64,000 nt of DNA from Pedobacter sp. D749 (GCF_019317285.1 NZ_CP079218.1:4526001-4590000), one strand, 5' to 3'. Positions 41,581-51,962 are shown, numbered from the stretch's first letter. Made by a program: numbers and translations. Notes: generated by a model from the letters alone, not told the origin.

Positions 41581-42750
41581 ATGAGAAAAGTAACAACTCT
41601 CTTTTTTAGCATGAGCATGGGTATGCTCTTAGCATCCTGCGGAAACAACGATGCTGCTAAAAAAGCCGCAGCTGCAGCAGCAGCTGGTCCACAAACTTAC
41701 CCGGTTTTTACCGTAACTACACAAAACACCACTTTAGATTCTGATTATCCGGCAACGATTGAAGGTATCCAAAATATCGACATCCGCCCAAAAGTTGACG
41801 GTTTTATCGAAAAGATTTTTGTAGATGAGGGTGCAGTGGTTAAAAAAGGTCAGTTACTTTTCACCATTAATGCACCACAATACGAACAACAGGTACGCAC
41901 AGCAAGAGCAGCCATCAGTAGTGCCGAAGCCGATGTTAATGCTGCCCAGTTAACAGTAAATAAAACCAGGCCTTTGGTAGAAAAAGACATCATCAGCAAA
42001 TACGATCTTGATGCTGCTCAATTAACACTTCAAAGCAGAAAAGCAGCATTGGCACAGGCAAAAGCCGAATTGGTAAATGCGCAGGTTAATTTAGGTTATA
42101 CTTCTGTTAAAAGTCCTGTTGACGGCGTAGTTGGCAGTATTCCTTTCAGAAATGGAAGTTTGGTAAGCAGTACCAGTACACAACCCTTAACAACAGTTTC
42201 TAACACCTCAAAGGTTTATGCTTACTTCTCTTTAAACGAGAAACAGCTTTTAGATTTTTCTAAAACCTATAAAGGGAACACTTTGGCCCAGCAGATGAAA
42301 AACATCCCTGCGGTTAGTTTGGTGCTTGCCGATGGAACAGTTTATGCACAAAATGGTAAAATCGAATCCATCAACGGACAAATTAACACCAGCACAGGTT
42401 CTGCAAGTTTAAGAGCAACCTTTCCCAACCCTACTTCTTTATTAAAAAATGGAGCAAGTGCTTCTGTAAGAATTCCTCAACACATTGAGAATGCAATTTT
42501 AATTCCTCAGAAATCGACTATTGATTTACAGGGCAAAAAATTCGTTTATGTTCTGGGCGATTCTGCTAAAGTCATTAACACCGAAATTGAGATTATGGAT
42601 TTGGCCAAAGACAAATTCTATGTCGTAACTAAAGGACTTAAGGCTGGAGATAAGGTTGTTTTGGAGGGTTTCCAATCCTTAAAAGATGGAACGAAAATCA
42701 AACCTGAAGAGAAAAATGCCGATTCAGTTTATGCTGATATCAAGAAATAA
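41581..42750 (+). CDS. RND efflux periplasmic adaptor (membrane fusion lipoprotein)
   Basis: 389 residues. Lipoprotein signal with GMLLASC (Cys20), an Ala-rich linker, then barrel-sandwich hybrid and hairpin: PKVDGFIEKIFVDEGAVVKK and ISKYDLDAAQLTLQSRKAAL, beta-barrel domain and membrane-proximal end. It links the inner-membrane pump to the outer-membrane channel. First gene of a three-gene operon with the AcrB-like pump and a TolC-like channel. Confidence 0.94.
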   Translation: MRKVTTLFFSMSMGMLLASCGNNDAAKKAAAAAAAGPQTYPVFTVTTQNTTLDSDYPATIEGIQNIDIRPKVDGFIEKIFVDEGAVVKKGQLLFTINAPQYEQQVRTARAAISSAEADVNAAQLTVNKTRPLVEKDIISKYDLDAAQLTLQSRKAALAQAKAELVNAQVNLGYTSVKSPVDGVVGSIPFRNGSLVSSTSTQPLTTVSNTSKVYAYFSLNEKQLLDFSKTYKGNTLAQQMKNIPAVSLVLADGTVYAQNGKIESINGQINTSTGSASLRATFPNPTSLLKNGASASVRIPQHIENAILIPQKSTIDLQGKKFVYVLGDSAKVINTEIEIMDLAKDKFYVVTKGLKAGDKVVLEGFQSLKDGTKIKPEEKNADSVYADIKK

Positions 42751-42798
42751 CAATATCATGTTGCCAATCACACTATTGTAGTGTAATCAATATTAATT

Positions 42799-45700
42799 AT
42801 GTTTAAGAAATTTATAGAAAGACCGGTTTTATCAACGGTTATATCCATCATCATCGTTATACTCGGTGTTTTAGGTTTAGCTACGTTGCCGGTTTCACAA
42901 TACCCGGAAATTGCCCCACCAACGGTGCAGGTTTCTACTTCTTACCAGGGTGCCAATGCCGATGTGGTAATGAATAGCGTTGTTGTTCCGCTGGAAGAGC
43001 AGATCAATGGTGTGGAAGACATGACCTACATGACTTCTACCGCCAGCAATGATGGTACCGCTACAATTACAGTAAACTTTAAACTGGGTACCAATCCCGA
43101 TCTTGCAGCAGTAAACGTACAGAACAGGGTTGCCCGTGCTACCAGTTTATTACCTGCAGAGGTAACCAAATCGGGGGTAATTACAGCTAAAAGACAGGCG
43201 AGTAACGTATTGATCTTCGGTTTATATAGTGATGACCCTTCTTACGATCAGAAGTTTTTACAGAACTATGCAAACATCAACATCATCCCTCAGATTAAAC
43301 GGATCAATGGTGTGGGTGATGCGAGTGCATTCGGAACATTGGATTACACCATGCGTATCTGGTTAAAACCTGATGTAATGGCTACTTACGGTCTGGTACC
43401 GAATGACATTAGCGTAGCCCTTGCTGATCAGAATGTGGAGGCCGCCCCAGGCCAGTTTGGAGAGCTTGGTGATCAGGCATTTCAATATACCATAAAATAC
43501 ACCGGTAGGTTAAAAGATGAGGCCCAATTTGGCAACATTATTATCAGGACTACCGATAATGGCCAGATTCTCCGTTTAAAAGATATTGCAAGGATCGAAT
43601 TAGGTGCACAAAGTTATGCCAGTTCGGTTAAATTTAACGGAAAACAGGCTTTGGGTATCGCCATCAACCAAACGGCAGGTTCAAATGCAAAAGAGGTAAT
43701 CGAAAATTCCATCAAAACCCTTGATGAAGCTCAAAAATCTTTTCCAAAAGGGGTGCATTACTCAACTTTGGTTAACGTAAACGACTTTTTGGATGCATCG
43801 ATTGAAAAAGTGCTTCACACCTTAATTGAAGCATTTATTTTGGTATTCTTAGTGGTATTTATCTTCTTACAAGATTTCCGTTCAACTTTAATTCCGGCGA
43901 TTAGTGTACCGGTAGCGATTATCGGAACATTCTTTTTCCTGAGTTTATTTGGATTTACCATCAACTTACTAACTTTATTTGCCCTCGTGCTTGCCATTGG
44001 TATTGTGGTGGATGATGCGATTGTGGTAGTAGAGGCTGTACACGCCAAGCTGGATGAAGGTTATACCGATGCCAAAAAAGCGACAATTGATGCCATGGAT
44101 GACATTAGTGGAGCAATTATTTCGATCACTTTGGTAATGGCTGCCGTATTTATCCCGGTGAGTTTTATCTCCGGATCATCTGGTGTATTTTACAAGCAGT
44201 TTGGTTTAACACTAGCCATTTCGATCATTTTATCGGCCATTAACGCCTTAACTTTAAGTCCGGCATTATGTGCTTTATTCTTAAAGCCGCACCAAGAAGA
44301 ACACAAAAAATCTAAAAACTTTTTAAACCGTTTTTACGATGCTTTTAATACTTCATTCGATGCCGTAACTGGAAAATATAAAAAATCAGTAAGCTTTCTT
44401 TCCAGAAAAAAATGGATCGTTGGATTGGCTATTGCATTCTTTGCAGTCGTATTGGTTTGGACAATGAACACCACACCGAAAGGTTTCGTGCCAAATGAGG
44501 ATTTGGGAACCATCATGAGTGATATCTCATTACCAGCGGGAACTTCACAAGAGGAAACGAGTATTATAATTACCAAGATTGACAGTATTGCGCACAAAAT
44601 CCCTGAAATTCAAAACACGTTAAGGATTGTGGGCCGTAGTATGATCAGTGGTTCGGGCAGTTCGTATGGTATGGTAATTTCGCGTTTAACCCCTTGGGAT
44701 GAACGTAAAGGCCGCGATGTAAAAGCCATAATTGGCGAGTTGTTTGCAAAAACAGCAGGCATTAAAGGTGCTAAAATTATTTTCTTCGCTCCGCCAACTA
44801 TCCAGGGTTTTGGTACCAGTGGCGGTTTTGAGTTCCAGTTACAGGATAAAACCGGCGGAGATATCAAAAAATTTAACGAAGTTGGAAATGGATTTTTAGC
44901 TGCTTTGAGTAAACGTCCTGAAATCCAATATGCATCTACCTCTTTTAACCCAAATTTCCCACAATATCAGATTGATGTAAATGTGGCAAAGGTTAAACAG
45001 GCTGGTTTAACGGTTAGTGATGTATTGGGTGTAATGCAGGGCTATTATGGTGGTGTTTATGCATCAAACTTTAATAAATTCGGTAAACAGTTCAGGGTAA
45101 TGTACCAGGCAGATGCCCAGTATCGTGCAAACGAGCAAACGTTGACCCGTATTTTTGTTAGAAATTCGGCTGGCCAAATGGCACCGGTATCAGAGTTTAT
45201 TACGTTAACGAAAGTATATGGACCACAGGCCATTTCGCGTTTCAATTTGTTTACTTCAATTGCGGTAACAGGTAATCCAAATCCGGGCTATAGTTCGGGG
45301 GATGCTTTAAAGGCTGTTCAGGAAGAGGCTGCTAAAAATCTCCCGGCAGGCTACGGCTATGAATTTTCTGGCTTATCACGTGAGGAGATGGCTGGCGGAA
45401 GTCAAACGGTCTTCATCTTCTTACTTTGCGTAATCTTTGTTTATTTCTTACTCGCTGCACAATACGAAAGTTATATTTTACCATTAGCGGTATTATTCTC
45501 TTTACCAGTTGGTTTAGCGGGTGTATTTGTATTTGACAAAATTTTCGGGGTAGATAATAACATTTATACGCAGATTACCCTGATCATGCTTGTGGGACTA
45601 CTCGCCAAAAATGCCATTTTGATCGTAGAATATGCGGTAGACAGGAGAAGAAAAGGTATGAGCATAGCCAATGCAGCAATTGATGGTGCAACAGCACGTT

Positions 45701-45981
45701 TACGCCCGATTTTGATGACCTCGTTCGCCTTTATCCTTGGTTTATTACCTTTAATGTTGTCATCTGGTGTTGGTGCAGCGGGTAATACCTCAATTGGTAC
45801 CGGAGCTGTAGGTGGTATGTTGATCGGAACAATATTTGGAGTTTTCGTAATTCCGGCCCTGTTTATCATATTCCAGTCTTTACAGGAGCGCATCAGTAAT
45901 AAATCGCCTTTTAACGAAGGTATTGATCATGAACAAACGCCAGAGGAATATGAATTGGCTACTGCGAACAGCAAACATTAA
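42799..45981 (+). CDS. RND efflux pump, HAE1 (AcrB) type
   Basis: 1060 residues with twelve transmembrane helices, two large periplasmic loops and duplicated halves. Landmarks: FIERPVLSTVISIIIVILGV and PVSQYPEIAPPTVQVS at the N-terminus; proton-relay acidic pair in AIGIVVDDAIVVVEA; C-terminal half with LVGLLAKNAILIVEYA and RLRPILMTSFAFI. Exports hydrophobic and amphiphilic drugs, detergents and dyes using the proton gradient. Middle gene of the operon. Confidence 0.97.
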   Translation: MFKKFIERPVLSTVISIIIVILGVLGLATLPVSQYPEIAPPTVQVSTSYQGANADVVMNSVVVPLEEQINGVEDMTYMTSTASNDGTATITVNFKLGTNPDLAAVNVQNRVARATSLLPAEVTKSGVITAKRQASNVLIFGLYSDDPSYDQKFLQNYANINIIPQIKRINGVGDASAFGTLDYTMRIWLKPDVMATYGLVPNDISVALADQNVEAAPGQFGELGDQAFQYTIKYTGRLKDEAQFGNIIIRTTDNGQILRLKDIARIELGAQSYASSVKFNGKQALGIAINQTAGSNAKEVIENSIKTLDEAQKSFPKGVHYSTLVNVNDFLDASIEKVLHTLIEAFILVFLVVFIFLQDFRSTLIPAISVPVAIIGTFFFLSLFGFTINLLTLFALVLAIGIVVDDAIVVVEAVHAKLDEGYTDAKKATIDAMDDISGAIISITLVMAAVFIPVSFISGSSGVFYKQFGLTLAISIILSAINALTLSPALCALFLKPHQEEHKKSKNFLNRFYDAFNTSFDAVTGKYKKSVSFLSRKKWIVGLAIAFFAVVLVWTMNTTPKGFVPNEDLGTIMSDISLPAGTSQEETSIIITKIDSIAHKIPEIQNTLRIVGRSMISGSGSSYGMVISRLTPWDERKGRDVKAIIGELFAKTAGIKGAKIIFFAPPTIQGFGTSGGFEFQLQDKTGGDIKKFNEVGNGFLAALSKRPEIQYASTSFNPNFPQYQIDVNVAKVKQAGLTVSDVLGVMQGYYGGVYASNFNKFGKQFRVMYQADAQYRANEQTLTRIFVRNSAGQMAPVSEFITLTKVYGPQAISRFNLFTSIAVTGNPNPGYSSGDALKAVQEEAAKNLPAGYGYEFSGLSREEMAGGSQTVFIFLLCVIFVYFLLAAQYESYILPLAVLFSLPVGLAGVFVFDKIFGVDNNIYTQITLIMLVGLLAKNAILIVEYAVDRRRKGMSIANAAIDGATARLRPILMTSFAFILGLLPLMLSSGVGAAGNTSIGTGAVGGMLIGTIFGVFVIPALFIIFQSLQERISNKSPFNEGIDHEQTPEEYELATANSKH

Positions 45982-45991
45982 TATTAAGAAA

Positions 45992-47392
45992 ATGAATTTT
46001 AGATATAAGCATTCCCTTTTAACCGGTTTAGCCATTGTTACCCTGAGTGCCTGCGTAACTAAAAAATACGAACGCCCCCAGGTAACAAGCGAAGGTTTAT
46101 ACCGCGATAATAGCACAACAGATACCACTACGATGGCAGATCTGCAGTGGAAAACGTTGTTTTCGGATACCACATTACAATCGCTGATCCAACAAGGGAT
46201 AAATGAAAATTTGGACCTGAAACAGGCTATTGAACGGATTAAAATTGCCGAAGCAACACTAATACAAAGCCGTGGAGCATTGTTACCAACCTTACAGGCT
46301 GATGTAAACGTAACGGATAACAAACAATCGCAGGCCTCCTTAAACTTTCCTCCCGGGATTAACATTAATTTAGAAACTCAAACCTATAAAGCACAGCTGA
46401 GTACCAGTTGGGAAGCCGATATATGGGGGAAACTAACAAGTGCAAAACGTGGTGCATATGCAACTTTATTACAAAGCGATGCCGCAAAAAGAGCAGTCCA
46501 AACGCAATTAATTGCCACTATTGCCAACAATTATTATACATTATTGGCACTCGACAAACAATTGGCCATTACTGAACAAACCATTAAGGTTAGAACGCAG
46601 GATGTGGAAACCATGAGGGAATTAAAACAGGGAGCTGTAGTAAATGGTGCGGCAGTTGTACAAAGTGAGGCCAATTTATATGCGGCCCAGGTAACCGTAC
46701 CTGATTTAAAAAGAAGCATCAAAGAGGCTGAAAATGCACTAAGTGTTTTGGTTGCCAAAGCGCCAAACATGATTAATCGCACCACTTTAGACCAGCAAAC
46801 CCCTTATGCGAATTTACAAACCGGGGTTTCTGCACAATTGCTAAAAAACCGTCCGGATGTGATCGCTGCTGAATTTGGTTTCAGATCAGCTTTCGAAAAC
46901 ACAAACGTAGCAAAAGCTTATTTTTATCCTGCTTTAACGATTACTGCAGCAGGAGGATTATCAAGCTTACAATTACAGGATTTCTTCAGCAAATCTATCT
47001 TCTATAATTTAGTAGGAGGTTTAACGCAGCCAATTTTTGCAAGAGGAGCAAACAAAGCCCGCCTAAAAACAGCTGAAGCTAATCAACAGATTGCTTTTTA
47101 TAACTTTCAACAAACGCTGTTAACTGGCGGACAGGAAGTGTCAAATGCATTGTATGCTTACCAAACTGCTGCAGAAAAAGAGGAAACAAGGGCTAAACAA
47201 ATCGCCTCATTAACCAAAGCCGTAGATTTTACTAAAGAATTATTGCGCTATAGCTCAGCAACTAACTATACTGATGTTTTAACTTCAGAACAAAGTTTGT
47301 TAACCGCTCAATTAAGCGGGATTAATGATCGATTGCAAAAACTACAGTCGGTTGTTAACCTTTACCGTGCATTAGGCGGTGGCTGGAAATAA
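45992..47392 (+). CDS. Outer-membrane efflux channel lipoprotein (NodT/TolC type)
   Basis: 466 residues from the ATG at 45992, 10 bp after the pump gene. Longer in-frame sequence from 45923 overlaps the pump gene and is not needed. Lipobox TLSACV; typical OEP repeats with IERIKIAEATLIQSRGALLP, STSWEADIWGKLTSAKRGAY and LLKNRPDVIAAEFGFRSAFE. Forms the channel that releases drugs outside the cell. Last gene of the operon; terminator at 47416-47446. Confidence 0.95.
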   Translation: MNFRYKHSLLTGLAIVTLSACVTKKYERPQVTSEGLYRDNSTTDTTTMADLQWKTLFSDTTLQSLIQQGINENLDLKQAIERIKIAEATLIQSRGALLPTLQADVNVTDNKQSQASLNFPPGININLETQTYKAQLSTSWEADIWGKLTSAKRGAYATLLQSDAAKRAVQTQLIATIANNYYTLLALDKQLAITEQTIKVRTQDVETMRELKQGAVVNGAAVVQSEANLYAAQVTVPDLKRSIKEAENALSVLVAKAPNMINRTTLDQQTPYANLQTGVSAQLLKNRPDVIAAEFGFRSAFENTNVAKAYFYPALTITAAGGLSSLQLQDFFSKSIFYNLVGGLTQPIFARGANKARLKTAEANQQIAFYNFQQTLLTGGQEVSNALYAYQTAAEKEETRAKQIASLTKAVDFTKELLRYSSATNYTDVLTSEQSLLTAQLSGINDRLQKLQSVVNLYRALGGGWK

Positions 47393-47415
47393 ACATAAAA
47401 TTAACAAGCACATTT

Positions 47416-47446
47416 AAGGCATTCTGAATTTCAGGATGCCTTTTTT
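47416..47446 (+). terminator. Terminator of the RND operon
   Basis: AAGGCAT (47416-47422) and ATGCCTTTTTT (47436-47446) enclose an inner CTGAA/TTCAG pairing. Confidence 0.75.
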
Positions 47447-47497
47447 CATTCCATTCCATGGCCTGTGTCCCCACAGGTCATCGCGTTATGCTTTTGC

Positions 47498-47693
47498 CAT
47501 GGAGACACGGATAACACGGAGGATTTTTTCCATATTGAGGAATAATTTATTTTATAAAAATCAATTAAATGATTGGGAATTCTATTGAACTGATAGGCCT
47601 CCGCCAGGAATCGTCATTCGCAACCAGTATGTTATCGGGTTATTGGAATCCATAATGCAAGCGTTTTGAGATTCCGCATGCGCGTGAATGGCG
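47498..47693 (+). repeat. R4 remnant and R3-type repeat
   Basis: R4-like CATGGAGACACGGATAACAC at 47498-47530. An R3 variant at 47607-47693 ends GAGATTCCGCATGCGCGTGA and is continuous, i.e. without an inserted element. The remaining 47694-47985 shows only a short unlikely open frame (47666-47920) with no start signal. Confidence 0.55.
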
Positions 47694-47985
47694 CTGCCCT
47701 GCCAAAATCTACATATCGAATGCAGCAGGGTTATACCGTTACGTTAAAACTTCCTGCTTGGGCAGACTACCTCATTACGATTATTTATAAAATATCCAAT
47801 GTAATTAGTGGTTGCCGTTATTTACCGAGCGTAAACCAGAGGTATTTACATCATAAAAATAACTCAGGTTTAAAATCCATACATTTTTTATCCCAAAAAC
47901 GGTCAGTTCTTTTGATGTAATCTCAAAATATTGTAAGTTTAAAGTTTTTTAAGCGGCTTAGCTTACAAAAATTTTATATCCATCA

Positions 47986-50877
47986 ATGTTACGTGTCGAT
48001 AGTTCTAAAGCCTGTAAAGTGGTGTACTCTTTGTGCAAACATGAGTACCTGGGCTATTTAATTGAGCCACACGTAGTTCAGCTTAATCCACAGGGCGATT
48101 TTTCTTTTACCTACCAACGGATTTTTACCCACACAGCAGAAGAGTTTAATGCCTGCTTAAGTGACATCGATTATAAGCTGATCAAAATTTTAGATGATAT
48201 TGAACAGGATTCGCTGATTAAAAAGTATTACAAAAAATTAATCAGGCCTACTGAATTCTTCACCAAAATTTTCGACGATAAGTTTTATGAAAATGTTCGT
48301 CCTAAAATTGAAAAGAAACTTGCCGAAGCTTTAGAAATCTTAAAGGTTAAAAATGAGCTTTATGTAATGGATAAAGATGGCTGGCCCGTTGAACGTAAGA
48401 TTGAACTTGCTGATGAGCCTGCATCCATCCTGTTCCATTTCCGGAGAAATGAAACTGAAACCCGTTATTTTCCGACCATCAAGTATCAGAACCTGCGGAT
48501 TGAGTTTATGTTTAAAGAAGCGCAGATTATCAGCAACAAACCTGCCTGGTTATTGCTGAACGATGTGTTATACTTTTTTGATCAGGATATTGAAGGAAAA
48601 AAACTACAACCGTTTTTAAATAAACGTTTTATTGCCATACCGAAAACAACCGAAGCTACCTACTTCGAAAAATTTGTTGCCCCTTTAATCGAGAAACACC
48701 ATGTGTATGCAGAAGGTTTCGAAATCAGGACAGAACAGTTCGAGGCTACACCTGTAATCAAGGTTTTATATGTAGATGGCGGTCTTTCGCAAATCCAGTT
48801 GTACTTTAAATATGGCGAATATACTTTCCCTGTCGAAAACGCACATAAAGTAACCGTTCGTTTAGAAAAAACGGCCGATAACTATATTTTCCACCGCATT
48901 AAACGTTCGGCTGAATGGGAGAAAAAACAGTTTAATTTATTGTTATCTTTAGGACTAAAAAAAACGAGTTCATTATTCAGTAACCTTGAAGTAGCTTCAG
49001 CGGATGAAAATCCGAGCTATGGAGCAATAAATTGGGTAAATGAGCATATCGAAATCTTAGAGGCATCGGGTTTTGAAATTGAACAGGCCACCGGGCAGAA
49101 AAAATTTGTATTAGGGGCCAGTAAAATCGATCTGGAAGTTAAGGAAGGAAACGATTGGTTCGATATCCATGCCGTGGTTTGGTTTGGCAAATATCAGATT
49201 CCTTTTCTATCGTTAAAACAGCATATTTTACATAAAAAGCGTGAGTTTTTATTACCTGATGGAGAAGTTGCCATTATCCCCGATAAATGGTTTACTCAAT
49301 ACGGCAGCCTGTTTAGTTTGGCAGAAGCCGGCCAAACGCTCAAATTAAAGAAACACCATATCGGCTTAATCAACGATCTGGCCGAAGATAGTTTGGCTAA
49401 TGTTACCCTCGAGCGTAAACTTCAGCGTCTTTCGGATTTTGAAGATATAGCGGATACGCAGATGCCCGTTCACTTTAAAGGAACTTTGCGCGATTATCAA
49501 AAGGCAGGCTATAACTGGTTTAGCTTTTTACGCGAGTATAATTTTGGCGGCTGTTTAGCTGATGATATGGGTTTGGGTAAAACCATCCAGACCTTGGCCA
49601 TGCTGCAAAAAGTTAAAGAAGACGATCAACTGCTGGACACACAAACCACCTCGCTGATCATTATGCCCACCTCTTTAATTTATAACTGGTTAACAGAGGC
49701 AAAAAAGTTTACACCAAAGCTTAAAATATTAGCCCATACAGGTACCAACCGCAATAAAGATGTCGCTAATTTTGCTAATTACGACATTATCATCACTACT
49801 TATGGAGTTACGAGGGTTGATGTGGATGAAATGAAAAATTTCTATTTCAATTATATTATTCTCGACGAAAGTCAGAACATTAAAAACCCCGCATCCAAAT
49901 CATTCAAAGCCGTTAGAAGCTTAAAATCGAAAAACAAACTGATTTTGAGCGGTACACCGGTAGAAAATTCAGTAAGCGATTTATGGTCACAGTTAACTTT
50001 CTTAAATCCAGGACTCTTGGGCACCCAGGCATTTTTCTTCGAAGAATATGTGCAAGCGATCGAAAAGAAAAAAGACGAAGAAAAAGCACGTAAACTGCAA
50101 TCAATCATCAAACCTTTTGTACTCCGCAGAACGAAAGAACAAGTGGCCGCAGAGTTACCGCCAAAAACGGAGCAGGTAATTTATTGCGACATGAGTGAGG
50201 ACCAGGCCGCTTATTACGAAAAAACCAAATCGGCCTATCGTAACGATCTATTGCAGAGCATGGATGATGGAACTTTTGCGAAAAAACAGGTGCAGCTTTT
50301 ACAGGGCTTAACCGCTTTACGCCAGCTGGCCAATCACCCTGTGATGATCGATGGCGAGTACATCTCCGATTCGGGCAAATTTGAAAATGTAATCCACACT
50401 TTAGATAATGTGCTTAAGGGCGGACACAAAGTTTTGGTTTTTTCTCAGTTTGTAAAACACCTGGATATCTTTAAAAAACATTTTGAAGCAGAGCATATAC
50501 CATTTGCTTATTTGGACGGATCAACCCGTAACCGTGGAGAGATCGTTTCTGAATTTCAGCAGAATACCGACTTAAAGGTTTTCCTGATTTCGATAAAAGC
50601 CGGTGGCGTAGGTTTAAACCTTACACAGGCCGATTATGTTTTTATTTTAGATCCATGGTGGAACCCTGCAGTAGAACAACAAGCTATTGACAGAACGCAC
50701 CGTATCGGTCAGGACAAAAAAGTTTTTATCTATAAATTCATCGCAAAAGATACTGTTGAAGAGAAAATCCTGGCTTTACAGAACCGCAAAAAATCGTTGG
50801 CAAACTCTCTAATTACCACAGAGGAAAGTTTCTTTAAATCGCTGAGTAAAGAGGATATTAGGGATATACTGAATTAA
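47986..50877 (+). CDS. SNF2-family DEAD/DEAH-type helicase
   Basis: 963 residues. The helicase core occupies the C-terminal half: motif I DDMGLGKTIQTLAML (from residue 526), motif II LDESQNIKN (from 626), then LILSGTPVENSVSDLWSQLT, and helicase C with FLISIKAGGVGLNLTQADYV and QQAIDRTHRIGQDKKVFI (near residue 900). Such Swi2/Snf2 enzymes translocate on double-stranded DNA and remodel protein-DNA complexes, including RNA polymerase. The ~500-residue N-terminal part has no domain I can name. Motif II has S-Q in place of A-H, seen in this subgroup. No nuclease or methylase neighbours suggest defence; probably chromosomal. Confidence 0.93.
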   Translation: MLRVDSSKACKVVYSLCKHEYLGYLIEPHVVQLNPQGDFSFTYQRIFTHTAEEFNACLSDIDYKLIKILDDIEQDSLIKKYYKKLIRPTEFFTKIFDDKFYENVRPKIEKKLAEALEILKVKNELYVMDKDGWPVERKIELADEPASILFHFRRNETETRYFPTIKYQNLRIEFMFKEAQIISNKPAWLLLNDVLYFFDQDIEGKKLQPFLNKRFIAIPKTTEATYFEKFVAPLIEKHHVYAEGFEIRTEQFEATPVIKVLYVDGGLSQIQLYFKYGEYTFPVENAHKVTVRLEKTADNYIFHRIKRSAEWEKKQFNLLLSLGLKKTSSLFSNLEVASADENPSYGAINWVNEHIEILEASGFEIEQATGQKKFVLGASKIDLEVKEGNDWFDIHAVVWFGKYQIPFLSLKQHILHKKREFLLPDGEVAIIPDKWFTQYGSLFSLAEAGQTLKLKKHHIGLINDLAEDSLANVTLERKLQRLSDFEDIADTQMPVHFKGTLRDYQKAGYNWFSFLREYNFGGCLADDMGLGKTIQTLAMLQKVKEDDQLLDTQTTSLIIMPTSLIYNWLTEAKKFTPKLKILAHTGTNRNKDVANFANYDIIITTYGVTRVDVDEMKNFYFNYIILDESQNIKNPASKSFKAVRSLKSKNKLILSGTPVENSVSDLWSQLTFLNPGLLGTQAFFFEEYVQAIEKKKDEEKARKLQSIIKPFVLRRTKEQVAAELPPKTEQVIYCDMSEDQAAYYEKTKSAYRNDLLQSMDDGTFAKKQVQLLQGLTALRQLANHPVMIDGEYISDSGKFENVIHTLDNVLKGGHKVLVFSQFVKHLDIFKKHFEAEHIPFAYLDGSTRNRGEIVSEFQQNTDLKVFLISIKAGGVGLNLTQADYVFILDPWWNPAVEQQAIDRTHRIGQDKKVFIYKFIAKDTVEEKILALQNRKKSLANSLITTEESFFKSLSKEDIRDILN

Positions 50878-50887
50878 TCGCCAGAAA

Positions 50888-50922
50888 TTTTGCCACGGAG
50901 GCACGGAAATCACGGAATTAGG
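50888..50922 (+). repeat. R4 repeat, left of GxxExxY gene
   Basis: TTTTGCCACGGAGGCACGGA and the following AATCACGGAATTAGG. The inverted copy is at 51441-51473. Confidence 0.65.
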
Positions 50923-51000
50923 ATTTGCATTCTTTTATAATTCTGTATATTTAGCCACATCCCAAGTTAATAAGTTTAAACCTTTGTTAAGTCTCTTGGT

Positions 51001-51387
51001 ATGGAAATCCGTCAATCAAACTTCCCGTTAAAAAACGAAACTGATCTAATCATTAATGCAGCTATAGAAATCCATAGCCATTTAGGGTGTGGGTTCTTAG
51101 AAATTGTTTACAAAGATGCCTTTTGTATAGAACTAAAAAACAGGGGTTATTTTTACGAAAGAGAAAAGTTATACCAAATTTATTACAAAGGTATTCTCCT
51201 ACCCCATAGCTTTTATGCCGACTTTATTATATTCGATGCGGTAATATTAGAAATTAAATCAAAAAGTGCCCTTGCAAGCGCCGATGTAGCACAAACTCTA
51301 AACTACTTACGATGTTCAGGATGCAAAGTTGGGCTCATTTTAAATTTCGGCAAACCAACCCTCGAAATTAGGCGTGTTGTTTTATAA
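51001..51387 (+). CDS. GxxExxY protein (PD-(D/E)XK nuclease-like)
   Basis: 128 residues. It has the naming motif GFLEIVY (in GCGFLEIVYKDAFCIEL) and a downstream nuclease-like D...ExK set in YADFIIFDAVILEIKSK. Members are small, cytoplasmic, of unknown biological role, and often occur as solitary, scattered copies in genomes. Here the gene is framed by inverted copies of an intergenic repeat (50888-50922, 51441-51473) and has no operon partner, an arrangement that suggests a small mobile cassette. It is complete, with an intact motif. Confidence 0.9.
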   Translation: MEIRQSNFPLKNETDLIINAAIEIHSHLGCGFLEIVYKDAFCIELKNRGYFYEREKLYQIYYKGILLPHSFYADFIIFDAVILEIKSKSALASADVAQTLNYLRCSGCKVGLILNFGKPTLEIRRVVL

Positions 51388-51440
51388 TTCAATATCTATT
51401 TTATACAAATTAAGATTGCGCTATAGCAAATAGATAAATG

Positions 51441-51473
51441 TTTCCGTGTTAATCTGTGTCTCCGTGGCGAAAC
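51441..51473 (-). repeat. R4 repeat, right of GxxExxY gene (inverted)
   Basis: TTTCCGTGTTAATCTGTGTC and the following TCCGTGGCGAAAC read, on the other strand, as GTTTCGCCACGGAGACACAG, the same unit as at 50888. Confidence 0.65.
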
Positions 51474-51579
51474 AAGAGACACGTAAATCCAAATTTTTAC
51501 AGCACCTATATATTTAAATTTCTTTTCAAAACTCATTCCCTCCTAACTTGTTATACTGTAGAACATAATTTTAACCACC

Positions 51580-51897
51580 ATGACAAATCAAGATTTTAAT
51601 ACTGCAGTAAATAATGTTAAAGAAGCCTGGAAATACCCGGAATTATTCGAAAACGTTTCAAAATCTGAGCGTTGGTTATCAGGCGCAGCAGGAACATATT
51701 TACTTTTTAAAGGCATTACCAGCATTTTTTCACATCCTGTAATTGGATTAACTGGTGCCGCAATTGGTGCAGGACTATTGTATCGTGGCATTACAGGTTA
51801 TTGCCCAATGCGCGATTTAGCAGAACAACGCAGGGAAGATGTTGCCCCTGACGAAGTAATTATCAGTGAAACCTATGTTGTTGACGATTTAGGGTAA
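51580..51897 (+). CDS. DUF2892-like small membrane protein
   Basis: 105 residues. Hydrophobic hairpin: SGAAGTYLLFKGITSIFSHP and VIGLTGAAIGAGLLYRGITG, followed by YCPMRDL; this agrees with the YgaP-type inner-membrane DUF2892 pattern (ERWLSG...GLLYRGITGYCP). Function unknown. It probably sits in the inner membrane with both polar ends in the cytoplasm. No operon partner is obvious; the next gene begins 65 bp later and has its own signal peptide. Confidence 0.8.
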   Translation: MTNQDFNTAVNNVKEAWKYPELFENVSKSERWLSGAAGTYLLFKGITSIFSHPVIGLTGAAIGAGLLYRGITGYCPMRDLAEQRREDVAPDEVIISETYVVDDLG

Positions 51898-51962
51898 AAT
51901 TTTAAATACTAAATTTCCATTTCTTAATAAACTGGTTAACTTTAAACAGTTAAACCACAATC

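Noticed and set aside
41447..41584. 45-codon frame that overlaps the adaptor start by ATGA
   Set aside because: The overlap looks like translational coupling, but the sequence matches nothing, contains an immediate repeat (TTTGGACA) and follows the operator palindrome; more likely leader DNA.
47666..47920. 84-codon frame before the SNF2 gene
   Set aside because: Starts within an R3-type repeat and has no start signal.
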